Shown here piece by piece: positions 6,383-14,020 of a stretch of 15,470 bases of DNA; within the stretch, counting starts at the first letter, position 1, and each line of letters begins with the position of its first letter. The stretch comes from Planctomycetota bacterium. Its GTDB lineage: Bacteria; Planctomycetota; Phycisphaerae; Sedimentisphaerales; Anaerobacaceae. The stretch lies in assembly GCA_026386835.1 (NCBI GenBank), contig JAPLMV010000078.1:1-15470 (forward strand), in the 5' to 3' direction. A model generated the notes under the pieces. It had not been told where the DNA came from, did no database searches, and worked only from the letters and a program-made list of their open reading frames with translations. Position numbers and translations under genes: made by a program.

Positions 6383-7369
6383 TTAGTGTTCCCGGCTTTT
6401 CCAGCAGGCAACAAGGTGTCTCTTGCCGTTTATTTCTTCAAGTTTTTGCTCGACAGCCTCACAAACTTTTTCTGCAAGAGGACAACGCGGGTGAAAAGGA
6501 CATCCAGGCGGGGGGTTCATAATGCTCGGCACCTCGCCGCTGAGCCTCTGCCTCTTTCCCCGCAGTTTCGGGTCAACCTCCGGAATCGCTGACATCAGGG
6601 CTTTGGTGTATGGGTGAAGCGGATTGTGATAAAGTTCCTGCGAATCCGCCTGTTCCACAATTCTGCCCATATACATAACTGCTACTACATCGCAGAAAAA
6701 CTCCACAACCGCAAGGTCATGCGCAATAAACAAATATGTCAGACCGAACTCATCCTGCAAATCCTTGAGCAGATTCAAAATCTGCGATTGTATCGAGACA
6801 TCCAGCGCGCTGACCGGCTCATCACATATTACTAATTTTGGCCTTAACGCCAACGCCCTTGCCACCCCGATTCGCTGCCGCTGCCCGCCCGAAAACTCGT
6901 GCGGGTAGCGGTTTATATATTCCGGCGCAAGACCAACCTTCGAAAGCAGCATCGCAACCTGCTGGTCAAGTTCGCTGCCTCTTATTCCTTTTTGAACCTT
7001 TAATGGCTCGCCTATAATATCGCCGACCGTCATTCTCGGATTTAATGAGCCATAAGGGTCCTGAAAAATAATAGAAATATCTTTTCGAATCTGACGCAAT
7101 CTTTTCTTGTCAGCCGACAGAACATCCGTACCCTCAAAGATAACTTCACCCGCTGTCGCAGGCACAAGCCGCACGATACTCCTTGCAACGGTGGTCTTGC
7201 CGCATCCGCTCTCGCCGACAAGCCCCAGCGTCTCTCCGCCTTTTATGGCGAAACTAACGCCGTTGACCGCCTTGACATAGCCGACGGTCTTTCGCATCAG
7301 ACCTTTCCTGACGGGAAACCAGGTCTTTAAGTCATCAACCTTCAGCAGATAACTGTTTGTGTTTGCCAT
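6383..7369 (-). CDS. oppF: Oligopeptide/dipeptide ABC importer, ATPase subunit OppF/DppF-type (328 aa)
   Basis: This cytoplasmic ATP-hydrolysing subunit pairs with the OppD-type protein encoded just upstream to drive import. It has Walker A GESGCGKT (52-59), Q-loop Gln103 (IFQDPYGSLNPRMTVGDI), signature SGGQRQR (160-166), Walker B LVICDE with Glu184, and H-loop His217 (IAHDLA). The family-specific oligo-HPY tail is LHPYTKALMSAIP (251-263) plus PPGCPFHPRCPLAEKVCE with Cys290, 296, 303 and 322. This Cys set is conserved in the family and is reported to hold an iron-sulphur cluster in some members. The length is normal. It is the last gene of the operon, 3 bases after oppD, and is followed by a terminator. 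The Opp name reflects family only. Peptide, nickel and sugar-oligomer importers share this subunit type. Confidence 0.93.
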   Translation of the reverse strand: MANTNSYLLKVDDLKTWFPVRKGLMRKTVGYVKAVNGVSFAIKGGETLGLVGESGCGKTTVARSIVRLVPATAGEVIFEGTDVLSADKKRLRQIRKDISIIFQDPYGSLNPRMTVGDIIGEPLKVQKGIRGSELDQQVAMLLSKVGLAPEYINRYPHEFSGGQRQRIGVARALALRPKLVICDEPVSALDVSIQSQILNLLKDLQDEFGLTYLFIAHDLAVVEFFCDVVAVMYMGRIVEQADSQELYHNPLHPYTKALMSAIPEVDPKLRGKRQRLSGEVPSIMNPPPGCPFHPRCPLAEKVCEAVEQKLEEINGKRHLVACWKSREH

Positions 7370-7372
7370 ATT

Positions 7373-8389
7373 TTAATTCGTATTCTTTTTTTCCTGCTCC
7401 GTTTTATATCCCGGCGCATACCAGCATGCGACGCAGCGGCCATCGCAAACCTGCCTCAATCCCGGCTCGATACTTTGGCATCGTTTGTCGCTATTGCCTA
7501 TCGGACAGCGGGGATGAAATTTACAGCCTGTCGGAAAATGCAGCGGGTCCGGCACTGTCCCCGCAATCGTTTGCAGCCGCTTTGCGCTAATACCCAATCG
7601 CGGCAGCGACCTTAAAAGTCCCTGCGTATATGGATGAAGCGGCTTTTCAAAAAGAAACTTCGATTCAGCTACTTCCACAATCCGCGACGCATACATCACC
7701 GCAACATCATCCGCCCGCTCAGCCACAACGCCCAAATCGTGCGTTATCAGCAAAATGCTCATCCCGTTTTGTTCCTGGAGTTTGTCTAACAAATCGAGTA
7801 TCTGTGCCTGGATAGTTACATCTAATGCCGTTGTCGGCTCATCGGCTATCAATAATTTCGGCTGGCAGCTCACCGCCATTGCAATCATAACCCGCTGGCG
7901 CATTCCGCCGGACATCTGGTGCGGATATTCGCTGACCCGCCTTTCGGGGTCGGGGATGCCGACCTTGTGCAGCATCTCAACCGTATCCGCCCATGCCTGC
8001 TCATGACCTTTTTTCTGGTGCAGCCGTATCGCCTCGACAATCTGATTGCCAACGGTATAGACAGGATTCAAACTTGTCATCGGCTCCTGAAAAATCATTG
8101 CGATTTTATTTCCGCGGATATTACGCATCTGCTTTTCTTTCAGGTCGAGCAGATTTTTCCCGTCAAAGACTATTTTGCCTGAAACGATTTTTCCCTGCGG
8201 CCCCGCAATAAGCCGCATAATCGATAGGGCGGTAACGCTTTTGCCGCACCCGCTTTCGCCGACTAATGCGAAGGTCTTTCCGTTCTTTATGGAAAAACTA
8301 ACATCCTGCACCGCTTGTGCAACACCATCCTCGGTAAAAAAATGCGTCGAGATATTTTCGACCGACAGTAATTTTCCGTTATCGCCCAT
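7373..8389 (-). CDS. oppD: Oligopeptide/dipeptide ABC importer, ATPase subunit OppD/DppD-type (338 aa)
   Basis: This is the second ATPase of the heterodimer. Motifs are Walker A GESGCGKS (44-51), Q-loop Gln101 (IFQEPMTSLNPVYTVGNQ), signature SGGMRQR (160-166), Walker B LLIADE (179-184) and His217 (ITHDLG). M-x-Q-R in the signature and the SLNP block are typical of OppD. The C-terminal oligo-HPY region has LHPYTQGLLRSLPRL (251-265) and PTGCKFHPRCPIG with Cys289, 295, 304 and 322, plus two extra cysteines (315 and 319) near the end (VCDGRCVACW). A lysine-rich tail, KTEQEKKN, follows. The start lies 4 bases after the oppC stop. A GAGGA sits 12 bases upstream inside the end of oppC, so translation is probably coupled. 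Both ATPases keep every catalytic residue, so the pair should have two active sites. Confidence 0.93.
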   Translation of the reverse strand: MGDNGKLLSVENISTHFFTEDGVAQAVQDVSFSIKNGKTFALVGESGCGKSVTALSIMRLIAGPQGKIVSGKIVFDGKNLLDLKEKQMRNIRGNKIAMIFQEPMTSLNPVYTVGNQIVEAIRLHQKKGHEQAWADTVEMLHKVGIPDPERRVSEYPHQMSGGMRQRVMIAMAVSCQPKLLIADEPTTALDVTIQAQILDLLDKLQEQNGMSILLITHDLGVVAERADDVAVMYASRIVEVAESKFLFEKPLHPYTQGLLRSLPRLGISAKRLQTIAGTVPDPLHFPTGCKFHPRCPIGNSDKRCQSIEPGLRQVCDGRCVACWYAPGYKTEQEKKNTN

Positions 8390-8393
8390 ATAT

Positions 8394-9326
8394 CTATTGA
8401 ATCCTCAACTTCGGGTCCAGCGAATCCCTCAATGCGTCGCCGAAAATATTAAGCGCAAGCGAAATGAAAAATATCGCCGCCGTTGCAGCCGCCATTTGCC
8501 ACCACACCCCGCGTGAAAGCTCAATTCTCGCATCGTTTATCATCGCACCCCAGCTTGGCCGCGTCGCCTCACCAAGGCCCAGAAAGCTCAATATCACCTC
8601 TGCATGAATGAAGCTGACAAACCGCAGCGAAAAATCGATAATCACAAGATGGAACACATTTGGCAATAGATGTCTGAATATAATTCTGCTGTTGCTGCAG
8701 CCGTAGGACTGCGCCGCCATCACGTATTCCCTGTTCTTATGTTTTATTACCTCGCCGCGAATCAATCGGCAGATACCCACCCAGCTCGTAAGCCCTATCG
8801 CAAGATAAACCGTAGTAATGCCCGTAAGCTTATAACCAAAGAGCGCCTTGTCTCGAAGCACGACTGCAAATGCCAGTATGAGCAAAATATACGGAATCGA
8901 ACTTAAAGTTGAATAGACCCAGACTATTATCTCATCTGTAACCCCGCGGAAATAACCGGCTATCGCCCCCAATGGAACCCCGATTACAATACTGATTATC
9001 GATGCGCAAAGTGCTACCGTTATTGAAATTTTTGCACCGTATAACATCTTTCGCAGGACAGATTGCCCGAATATGTCCGTACCGAAGACATGTTTCCAGC
9101 CAGGGCTTTCATACTGCCTCCCGACTTCCTCCTGCCATTGTATAGGCCCGACGTGCCAGTGAAATAGCTCTGCTGCATAAATGAATCCTGCCAGCAGGAA
9201 ATATATGAGTATTACTGCGAAACAAATCATCGCCAGCTTACGTTTCCAAAGCCGTCTTAAACCGTCCTGCCAAAGACTCCTGCCTTTGGGCAATTTACTG
9301 CTTATGATTTTATCAATGTCACTCAA
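8394..9326 (-). CDS. oppC: Oligopeptide/dipeptide ABC importer permease OppC/DppC-type (310 aa), TTG start
   Basis: This is an inner-membrane permease of the OppC class. A cytoplasmic N-terminus (1-30, ending RRLWKRK) precedes the first membrane helix (31-51). A short periplasmic region contains FGTDIFGQSVLRKMLYGAK (81-99), the OppC hallmark. Further helices lie around 103-125, 140-157, 170-187, 224-250 and 278-297. The EAA coupling loop is REYVMAAQSYGCSNSRIIF (199-217), ending in RHLLPN. The C-terminus GDALRDSLDPKLR is typical. The start codon is TTG at 9326-9324. It is supported by GAGGA 6 bases upstream within oppB, and it overlaps the oppB stop by 8 bases, indicating coupled translation. 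It forms the channel together with the OppB-type permease. Confidence 0.93.
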   Translation of the reverse strand: MSDIDKIISSKLPKGRSLWQDGLRRLWKRKLAMICFAVILIYFLLAGFIYAAELFHWHVGPIQWQEEVGRQYESPGWKHVFGTDIFGQSVLRKMLYGAKISITVALCASIISIVIGVPLGAIAGYFRGVTDEIIVWVYSTLSSIPYILLILAFAVVLRDKALFGYKLTGITTVYLAIGLTSWVGICRLIRGEVIKHKNREYVMAAQSYGCSNSRIIFRHLLPNVFHLVIIDFSLRFVSFIHAEVILSFLGLGEATRPSWGAMINDARIELSRGVWWQMAAATAAIFFISLALNIFGDALRDSLDPKLRIQ

Positions 9327-10257
9327 GAGAAATCCTCGGGTCTACAAAGGCGTAACAAATATCCGTTATCACATTGAACAGAACAAAAAGTATTGCGCTG
9401 ATATAAGTCATTGCATTTATGATAAGATAATCACGTGAGCCGATTGCCTCAATCATCAGGTATCCTAATCCCGGAATGCCGAAAAATCTTTCCAGCAGCA
9501 GCGACCCCAAAAACAAAAATGGTATCGCCAGAACAACCTGTGTGATTATCGGTATCATCGCATTCTTCAAAACATGCTTAAACAGAACCGTCCCTGTGCC
9601 CAATCCCTTGGCAAAAGCCGTCCGAACATAATCATTTCGCATCTCATCGAGCATAACCGTGCGGTAAAATCTCAGATTGCCCCCCAGCCCCGTTACAATC
9701 CCTATAAGCACCGGAAGCGCAACATATTGAGGCGGTGCCAGGTCGGGTGAAAAGAATACCGGGAAAAATCCCCACTTGTATGCAAGAAAATATTGGCCGA
9801 ACAGAATAAAACTAAGATATGGAATACTCATCCCAGCTACGCATAACACAACCGCCATAACATCCCATTTCGAGCCGCGGACAAACGCTATCACAAGTGC
9901 CAGGCTTATCGAAATTACCACCTCGCCGATGAACATCGGCACCATCAGAGCAAGCGAAGGCCCTGCGCCTCGTTTTATCTTGTCTATTACCGGCTCGCGG
10001 TCGCGGGCTCTGCCGAAATTAAATGTCAGGGCATTTTTGAAATGGTTTACAAGCTGGCTGTCCCATGCTAAAAACAGCGGCTTATTCAGACCGTATTCCT
10101 GTCGTATTTCGTTGATGGTCTCTTTGCTGGCGTTCTTGCCTGCTATTTCCAGTGATATATCCCCGCCCACAAGCGTAAACAGCGTGAAGGTAAGCAATAG
10201 TACCCCAAGCACTATCGGTATCGTGTATAACAGCCGTCTTATTATATATGTTATCAT
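9319..10257 (-). CDS. oppB: Oligopeptide/dipeptide ABC importer permease OppB/DppB-type (312 aa)
   Basis: This is the partner inner-membrane permease. The N-terminus MITYIIRRLLYTIPIVLG, with the first helix (about 8-30), is classic for OppB. A periplasmic domain with IRQEYGLNKPLFLAW (51-65) follows, then helices near 101-125, 133-158, 178-196, 235-257 and 285-305. The EAA loop is DYVRTAFAKGLGTGTVLFKH (209-228), ending in VLKNAMIP. ERFFGIPGLGYLMIEAI and the tail DICYAFVDPRI are also diagnostic. Its ATG overlaps the stop of the preceding binding-protein gene in an ATGA (10254-10257). Its own stop overlaps oppC by 8 bases, so expression is tied to both neighbours. Confidence 0.93.
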   Translation of the reverse strand: MITYIIRRLLYTIPIVLGVLLLTFTLFTLVGGDISLEIAGKNASKETINEIRQEYGLNKPLFLAWDSQLVNHFKNALTFNFGRARDREPVIDKIKRGAGPSLALMVPMFIGEVVISISLALVIAFVRGSKWDVMAVVLCVAGMSIPYLSFILFGQYFLAYKWGFFPVFFSPDLAPPQYVALPVLIGIVTGLGGNLRFYRTVMLDEMRNDYVRTAFAKGLGTGTVLFKHVLKNAMIPIITQVVLAIPFLFLGSLLLERFFGIPGLGYLMIEAIGSRDYLIINAMTYISAILFVLFNVITDICYAFVDPRISLE

Positions 10258-12077
10258 TTGACTTGCTTCAATAGTTCCTTATACGCCGCTCGCTGTGCCA
10301 GGTCAACCCTGCGATATTTCGATAAGCCGTATGCAAATGCGTGCGGCTTGTAATTTTTATACCAGTCATGATGCAGTGCATAAGCGACACGATGATTTAA
10401 AAACGCCGCAGGGCAATCTTCCAAAACCATAATTTCCATCTGCCTGTAAAGTTCACACCTTTCAGGGCTTTCCGACATTACTTCGATTCTTTCGTATAAC
10501 TTATCAAATTCAGGATTGGAATAATTGAAACTGTTTGACCCTGGCGCCCAGTATTTTGTGTAAAATAAAGATAGAAAATCCTGGGCATCGGGTGTGCTCG
10601 CACTTGTCCCGGAGCAGAACATCTGGACGCTTCTCGTGTTCATTTTTTGCAGGTAAGTAGGCCAATCCATATATTCCACTTCGACCTCAATCCCTGTGGC
10701 ATTTATGGAGCGCCTTAGAAATTCACCAAGTTGATGGCCGAAGGTATCTGTTCCGGGTATTGCCATTTTTAATGTCGGCAGTTTGCCGCCATAAAATTTT
10801 TCCGCTTCCTGCAAAAGCGACTTTGCCTGTTCAAGGTCGTAACGGGCAAATCCTTTCTCTTTTATGTTCGGGTCGTATGAATCCAGCAAAGGAGGTACTA
10901 TGCCGTGTGCGACAATGTCTCTGCCGTTAAAGAATATCTCTATGAATTTTTCACGGTCGATTGAGTAACTTATTGCCTGACGCAGGGCTTTGTTCTTTCC
11001 GAGTACGGGGTCCTGCATATTAAATCCCAGCCAGAAAGTTGACGGGTCGGAAAAAGTTTCCAGATGAATCCCGAGTTGTTTCATTTTGGGTGTCAGTTCC
11101 CTGTTTTCCGTAATAGCTTCACCGTAGTTATCTTTTGGTATTGGACTTGCGTCGGTTTTACCCTGCAAAAATAAAAACCAGGCGGGCTGATATTCCTCGA
11201 TAATGGCCCAGACAACCTTATCGGCAAAAGGCATGCGTTTTCCTGCATCATCAAGGTAGCCTGCCTCGGCGTCACCCGGCTCGCCCTCGTTCGGATACAA
11301 TTCGCCCCGGAAACCAGGGTTGCGGACAAGTTCGATATAACTGCCTCTGCGCCATGTCTTGAGCTTATAAGGCCCAGTACCTATCGGGTGGCTGGTAATA
11401 TCCTTTCCATAAAAGTCAACCGCCTCTTTGGCTATAGGTGAAAACGCTATGTCTTCCATCATATAGGTAAGTTGCGGCCACGGCTTTTTGAGTTTAATAA
11501 TCAGTGTGTAATCGTCCGGCGTCTGCAATCCTTCAACCGCTCGCGAGTAATCCACATCTTCAATTTTACTGAACGTCTTTGTATATTCACGGAATTCATT
11601 AAGCCCGATGATTTTGCCGTCTAATCCAGACCAGTTCTGGCTCAAATATTTAATATTCGCTATCCTCTTGTAAGCAAAAACAAAATCCGCTGCCTTAAGT
11701 TCCCTTCCCTTGCCGCCCGAAAAACACAGGTCGTCCTGAAAATAAACCCATTTTTTAATTTTGACGGTATAAGTAAGCAAATCACTGCTGACCTGCGGCA
11801 TAGCTTCTGCCAAAAGTGGTACAAGCTCGTATGGCCGTTTGAGAAAGTGATACTGGTAGAGATTTTCAAAAATCTGGCTGCAGACCATCATGGAGTAAAC
11901 GTCACGGATATTTCCAGGGTCAAGACTTGGTACCTTGGTATAAAGCACATGGTGCAGCACCATTTCGTTTGGGTCTTCACCAGAAGGTGTATCGCTGCAG
12001 CCGGCAAACGAAAACAAAATCGTAATCAGCGATATAACCAGCAGCTTCTTATAACACTTCGTTGTTTCTATTATCAT
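10254..12077 (-). CDS. Second OppA-like solute-binding lipoprotein, divergent ligand-site motif (607 aa)
   Basis: This is an SBP_bac_5 family extracytoplasmic binding protein that would deliver ligand to the OppBC channel. The signal peptide (1-26) ends in lipobox FAGC with Cys27, so it is a lipid-anchored envelope protein. Family landmarks include SLDPGNIRDVYSMMVCSQIF (51-70), LKAADFVFAYKRIAN (127-141), HPIGTGPYKL (230-239) and LRQAISYSIDREKFI (365-379). It is plainly a duplicate of the binding protein encoded immediately upstream: YSRAVEGLQTPDDYTL is identical in both and about half of all residues match by eye. The segment that is GWIADYPD in the paralogue is GTSASTPD here (490-497). The Trp and the Asp that contacts the peptide amino group in enteric OppA are both missing, so ligand preference is probably changed. 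No strong ribosome site was seen. The gene overlaps oppB by 4 bases. Confidence 0.9.
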   Translation of the reverse strand: MIIETTKCYKKLLVISLITILFSFAGCSDTPSGEDPNEMVLHHVLYTKVPSLDPGNIRDVYSMMVCSQIFENLYQYHFLKRPYELVPLLAEAMPQVSSDLLTYTVKIKKWVYFQDDLCFSGGKGRELKAADFVFAYKRIANIKYLSQNWSGLDGKIIGLNEFREYTKTFSKIEDVDYSRAVEGLQTPDDYTLIIKLKKPWPQLTYMMEDIAFSPIAKEAVDFYGKDITSHPIGTGPYKLKTWRRGSYIELVRNPGFRGELYPNEGEPGDAEAGYLDDAGKRMPFADKVVWAIIEEYQPAWFLFLQGKTDASPIPKDNYGEAITENRELTPKMKQLGIHLETFSDPSTFWLGFNMQDPVLGKNKALRQAISYSIDREKFIEIFFNGRDIVAHGIVPPLLDSYDPNIKEKGFARYDLEQAKSLLQEAEKFYGGKLPTLKMAIPGTDTFGHQLGEFLRRSINATGIEVEVEYMDWPTYLQKMNTRSVQMFCSGTSASTPDAQDFLSLFYTKYWAPGSNSFNYSNPEFDKLYERIEVMSESPERCELYRQMEIMVLEDCPAAFLNHRVAYALHHDWYKNYKPHAFAYGLSKYRRVDLAQRAAYKELLKQVK

Positions 12078-12094
12078 ATTTATGCCTGGTATTT

Positions 12095-12154
12095 AATAGA
12101 GCTATGCCCATAAAGTCAATTGTTTTAACTGCACAAAAGACCAAATGCTCTATT
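12095..12154 (-). repeat. Inverted repeat in the gap between the two binding-protein genes
   Basis: AATAGAGC (12095-12102) and GCTCTATT (12147-12154) are perfect 8-base inverted arms around 44 bases. They span the 72-base intercistronic gap and include the stop codon of the upstream gene. In RNA this could be a stem-loop affecting decay or readthrough between the cistrons. No T-run follows, so it is not a standard terminator. Confidence 0.4.
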
Positions 12155-13985
12155 TATACTTTTTCTGATACGCAGCTCTCTTTGCCGCATCTATCCTGTA
12201 ATACTTCGACAGGCCGTATCCAAACGAGTCCGACTTATACGAATTGGGCTTAAAATTCTCAATCCATTCATGATGCATCACATAAAAAACACGGTGGAAC
12301 ATGAATGCACATGGCGCATCTTCCACAACGATACGTTCGGCTTGCCTGTATAGCTCGGTTCGTTCATTGCTGTCTGGCATCACCGATGCCATCTCGTAAA
12401 TCTTGTCAAACTCCGCATTGCAGTAATTTGAACTGTTCGGCCATGGGGATGTTTTGCTGTAGAAAACCTGCATAAAATTCTCAACATCAGGATAATCGGC
12501 AATCCAACCCGACGAATACATCTGTACGCCTTTGGTCCGGAGCTTTTCGAGATAACTTGGCCAGTCGAGGTATTCTGCCTCCACCTGCAGCCCGATATTC
12601 AGAAACGCCGTTTGAAGGAACTGCCCCATCTGCCGGTATGTTGTATCGGTGCCGGGCATCGACAGTTTCAAAATCCCAAGTTCCCCGCCGTGAAGATCCT
12701 TTGCCTGCCTTAAAAGTACCTTGGCCTTTTCGGGATTATATTCAGTTTTTGAAAATGTTTTAATGTTTGGGTCGTATCCAGGCATAATCGGTGGAATAAA
12801 TCCGTATGCTACATCGCCACGACCGTTAAAAAACAACTCTATCCATTTTTGCCTGTCGATAGCGCAGCTTATTGCCAGACGCAGCGGTTTATTTTTGCCA
12901 AGAACAGGGTCCTCCATATTGAATCCCACCCAGAAAGTGTCAGGCTCCCGAAACGTGGCGAGTTTTATATTTCTTTCCTTCATATCTGCCGTCAGTTCGA
13001 TTCCAGGCGCAATGGCCTGACCGAAGTTATCTTTCGGTATGCTCGTTATATCAATATCGCCCTGCAGAAACATAAGCCATCGAGGCTGGTCCTCTGTAAC
13101 TATACGCCAGACTATACGGTCGCAAAAAGGCAAAGGCTTACCGGCATCACGCAGCAGCCCTTTCACCGAATCATCCGCATCCCCCTGCGAGGGATACAAA
13201 ACCGTACGATAGTTCGTATTTTTCACCATCTCAATAAAACTGCCGCGATTCCATACCTTCAGCTTAAATGGCCCAGTACCCACCGGATGGCTGATTATAT
13301 CTTTGCCGTAATAGTCTTCCGTCTCTTTGGCAATTGCTGCGGTGGGTAAATGTGCTAATAGATATGTTATCTGCGGCCATGGTTTCTTAAGTTTTATCAC
13401 CAGCGTATAATCGTCAGGTGTCTGCAGTCCTTCAACCGCCCTCGAATAATCAACCTCGCCGCGGCTTTTACATCCTTTGGTATATGCACGAAACTCATCC
13501 AGACCGGCAATTTTTCCATCGAATATCCACCAGTTCTTGCTTAAGCTTTTCACATTGGCTATTCGCTTCCATGCATAAACAAAATCTCCTGCCTTAAGTT
13601 CCTTTCCCTTTCCATTTTCAAAACAAGCATCATCCGAAAAGTACACCCCCTTTTTAATTCTTATCGTATAACTAAGCCTGTCTTCGCTTACCTGCGGCAT
13701 ATCTTCTGCAAGCTGTGGAATAAGCTGATAAGGCCTTTTCAGGTAATGATACTGATAAAGACATTCGAAAATTTCTTCAGCGACCGCGTCAGAAATAACG
13801 TCCCCGATATCAGCAGGGTCAAGGGTCTGAACTTTTGCATTGAGTCTGTGCTGCAGGACAATATCGAGCGAATTGGCATCCGATGGCTGCCTGTCGCATC
13901 CCGCAATAAATAACACCGCTGTAAATAAAACACTTAAAAACTTCAACGCAAAGTCCTTTTGCGAAAGTTTATGTTGACCCATCAT
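12150..13985 (-). CDS. oppA: First OppA-like peptide-binding lipoprotein (611 aa)
   Basis: This is an SBP_bac_5 solute-binding protein and the first transporter component in the operon. The signal peptide (1-29) ends in lipobox FIAGC with Cys30. Body landmarks are VQTLDPADIGDVISDAVAEE (52-71), LKAGDFVYAWKRIAN (130-144), HPVGTGPFKL (233-242) and LRLAISCAIDRQKWI (368-382). The ligand-site segment GWIADYPD (493-500) keeps the Trp and Asp that, in enteric OppA, stack on and salt-bridge the peptide N-terminus. An ordinary peptide ligand is therefore plausible. The length is about 60 residues longer than E. coli OppA. The gene starts 35 bases after the preceding helical-repeat gene. The start is ATGATG with no good ribosome site, so translational coupling or a slightly different start is possible. 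Confidence 0.92.
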   Translation of the reverse strand: MMGQHKLSQKDFALKFLSVLFTAVLFIAGCDRQPSDANSLDIVLQHRLNAKVQTLDPADIGDVISDAVAEEIFECLYQYHYLKRPYQLIPQLAEDMPQVSEDRLSYTIRIKKGVYFSDDACFENGKGKELKAGDFVYAWKRIANVKSLSKNWWIFDGKIAGLDEFRAYTKGCKSRGEVDYSRAVEGLQTPDDYTLVIKLKKPWPQITYLLAHLPTAAIAKETEDYYGKDIISHPVGTGPFKLKVWNRGSFIEMVKNTNYRTVLYPSQGDADDSVKGLLRDAGKPLPFCDRIVWRIVTEDQPRWLMFLQGDIDITSIPKDNFGQAIAPGIELTADMKERNIKLATFREPDTFWVGFNMEDPVLGKNKPLRLAISCAIDRQKWIELFFNGRGDVAYGFIPPIMPGYDPNIKTFSKTEYNPEKAKVLLRQAKDLHGGELGILKLSMPGTDTTYRQMGQFLQTAFLNIGLQVEAEYLDWPSYLEKLRTKGVQMYSSGWIADYPDVENFMQVFYSKTSPWPNSSNYCNAEFDKIYEMASVMPDSNERTELYRQAERIVVEDAPCAFMFHRVFYVMHHEWIENFKPNSYKSDSFGYGLSKYYRIDAAKRAAYQKKYK

Positions 13986-14004
13986 ATCTATTGTCTTATG
14001 CCCA

Positions 14005-14017
14005 CTGTCGATGACAG
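14005..14017 (-). other. Short perfect hairpin in the 35-base gap before oppA
   Basis: CTGTC (14005-14009), loop GAT, GACAG (14013-14017). It sits between the stop of the helical-repeat gene and the first binding-protein start and has no U-tract. It may modulate translation of the downstream gene or be incidental. Confidence 0.35.
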
Positions 14018-14020
14018 CAA

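Noticed and set aside
12849..13349. 166-codon + strand frame opposite the first binding-protein gene
   Set aside because: It is a shadow of a strongly conserved - strand gene, with no ribosome site and no recognisable domain. The same reasoning removes the other + strand frames between 2237 and 14211.
6383..13985. Importer as a nickel or glutathione system
   Set aside because: The subunits fit the whole Opp/Dpp/Nik/Gsi family. Nothing seen, such as a His-rich binding protein, a nickel enzyme or a nearby NikR-like gene, supports a specific non-peptide substrate.
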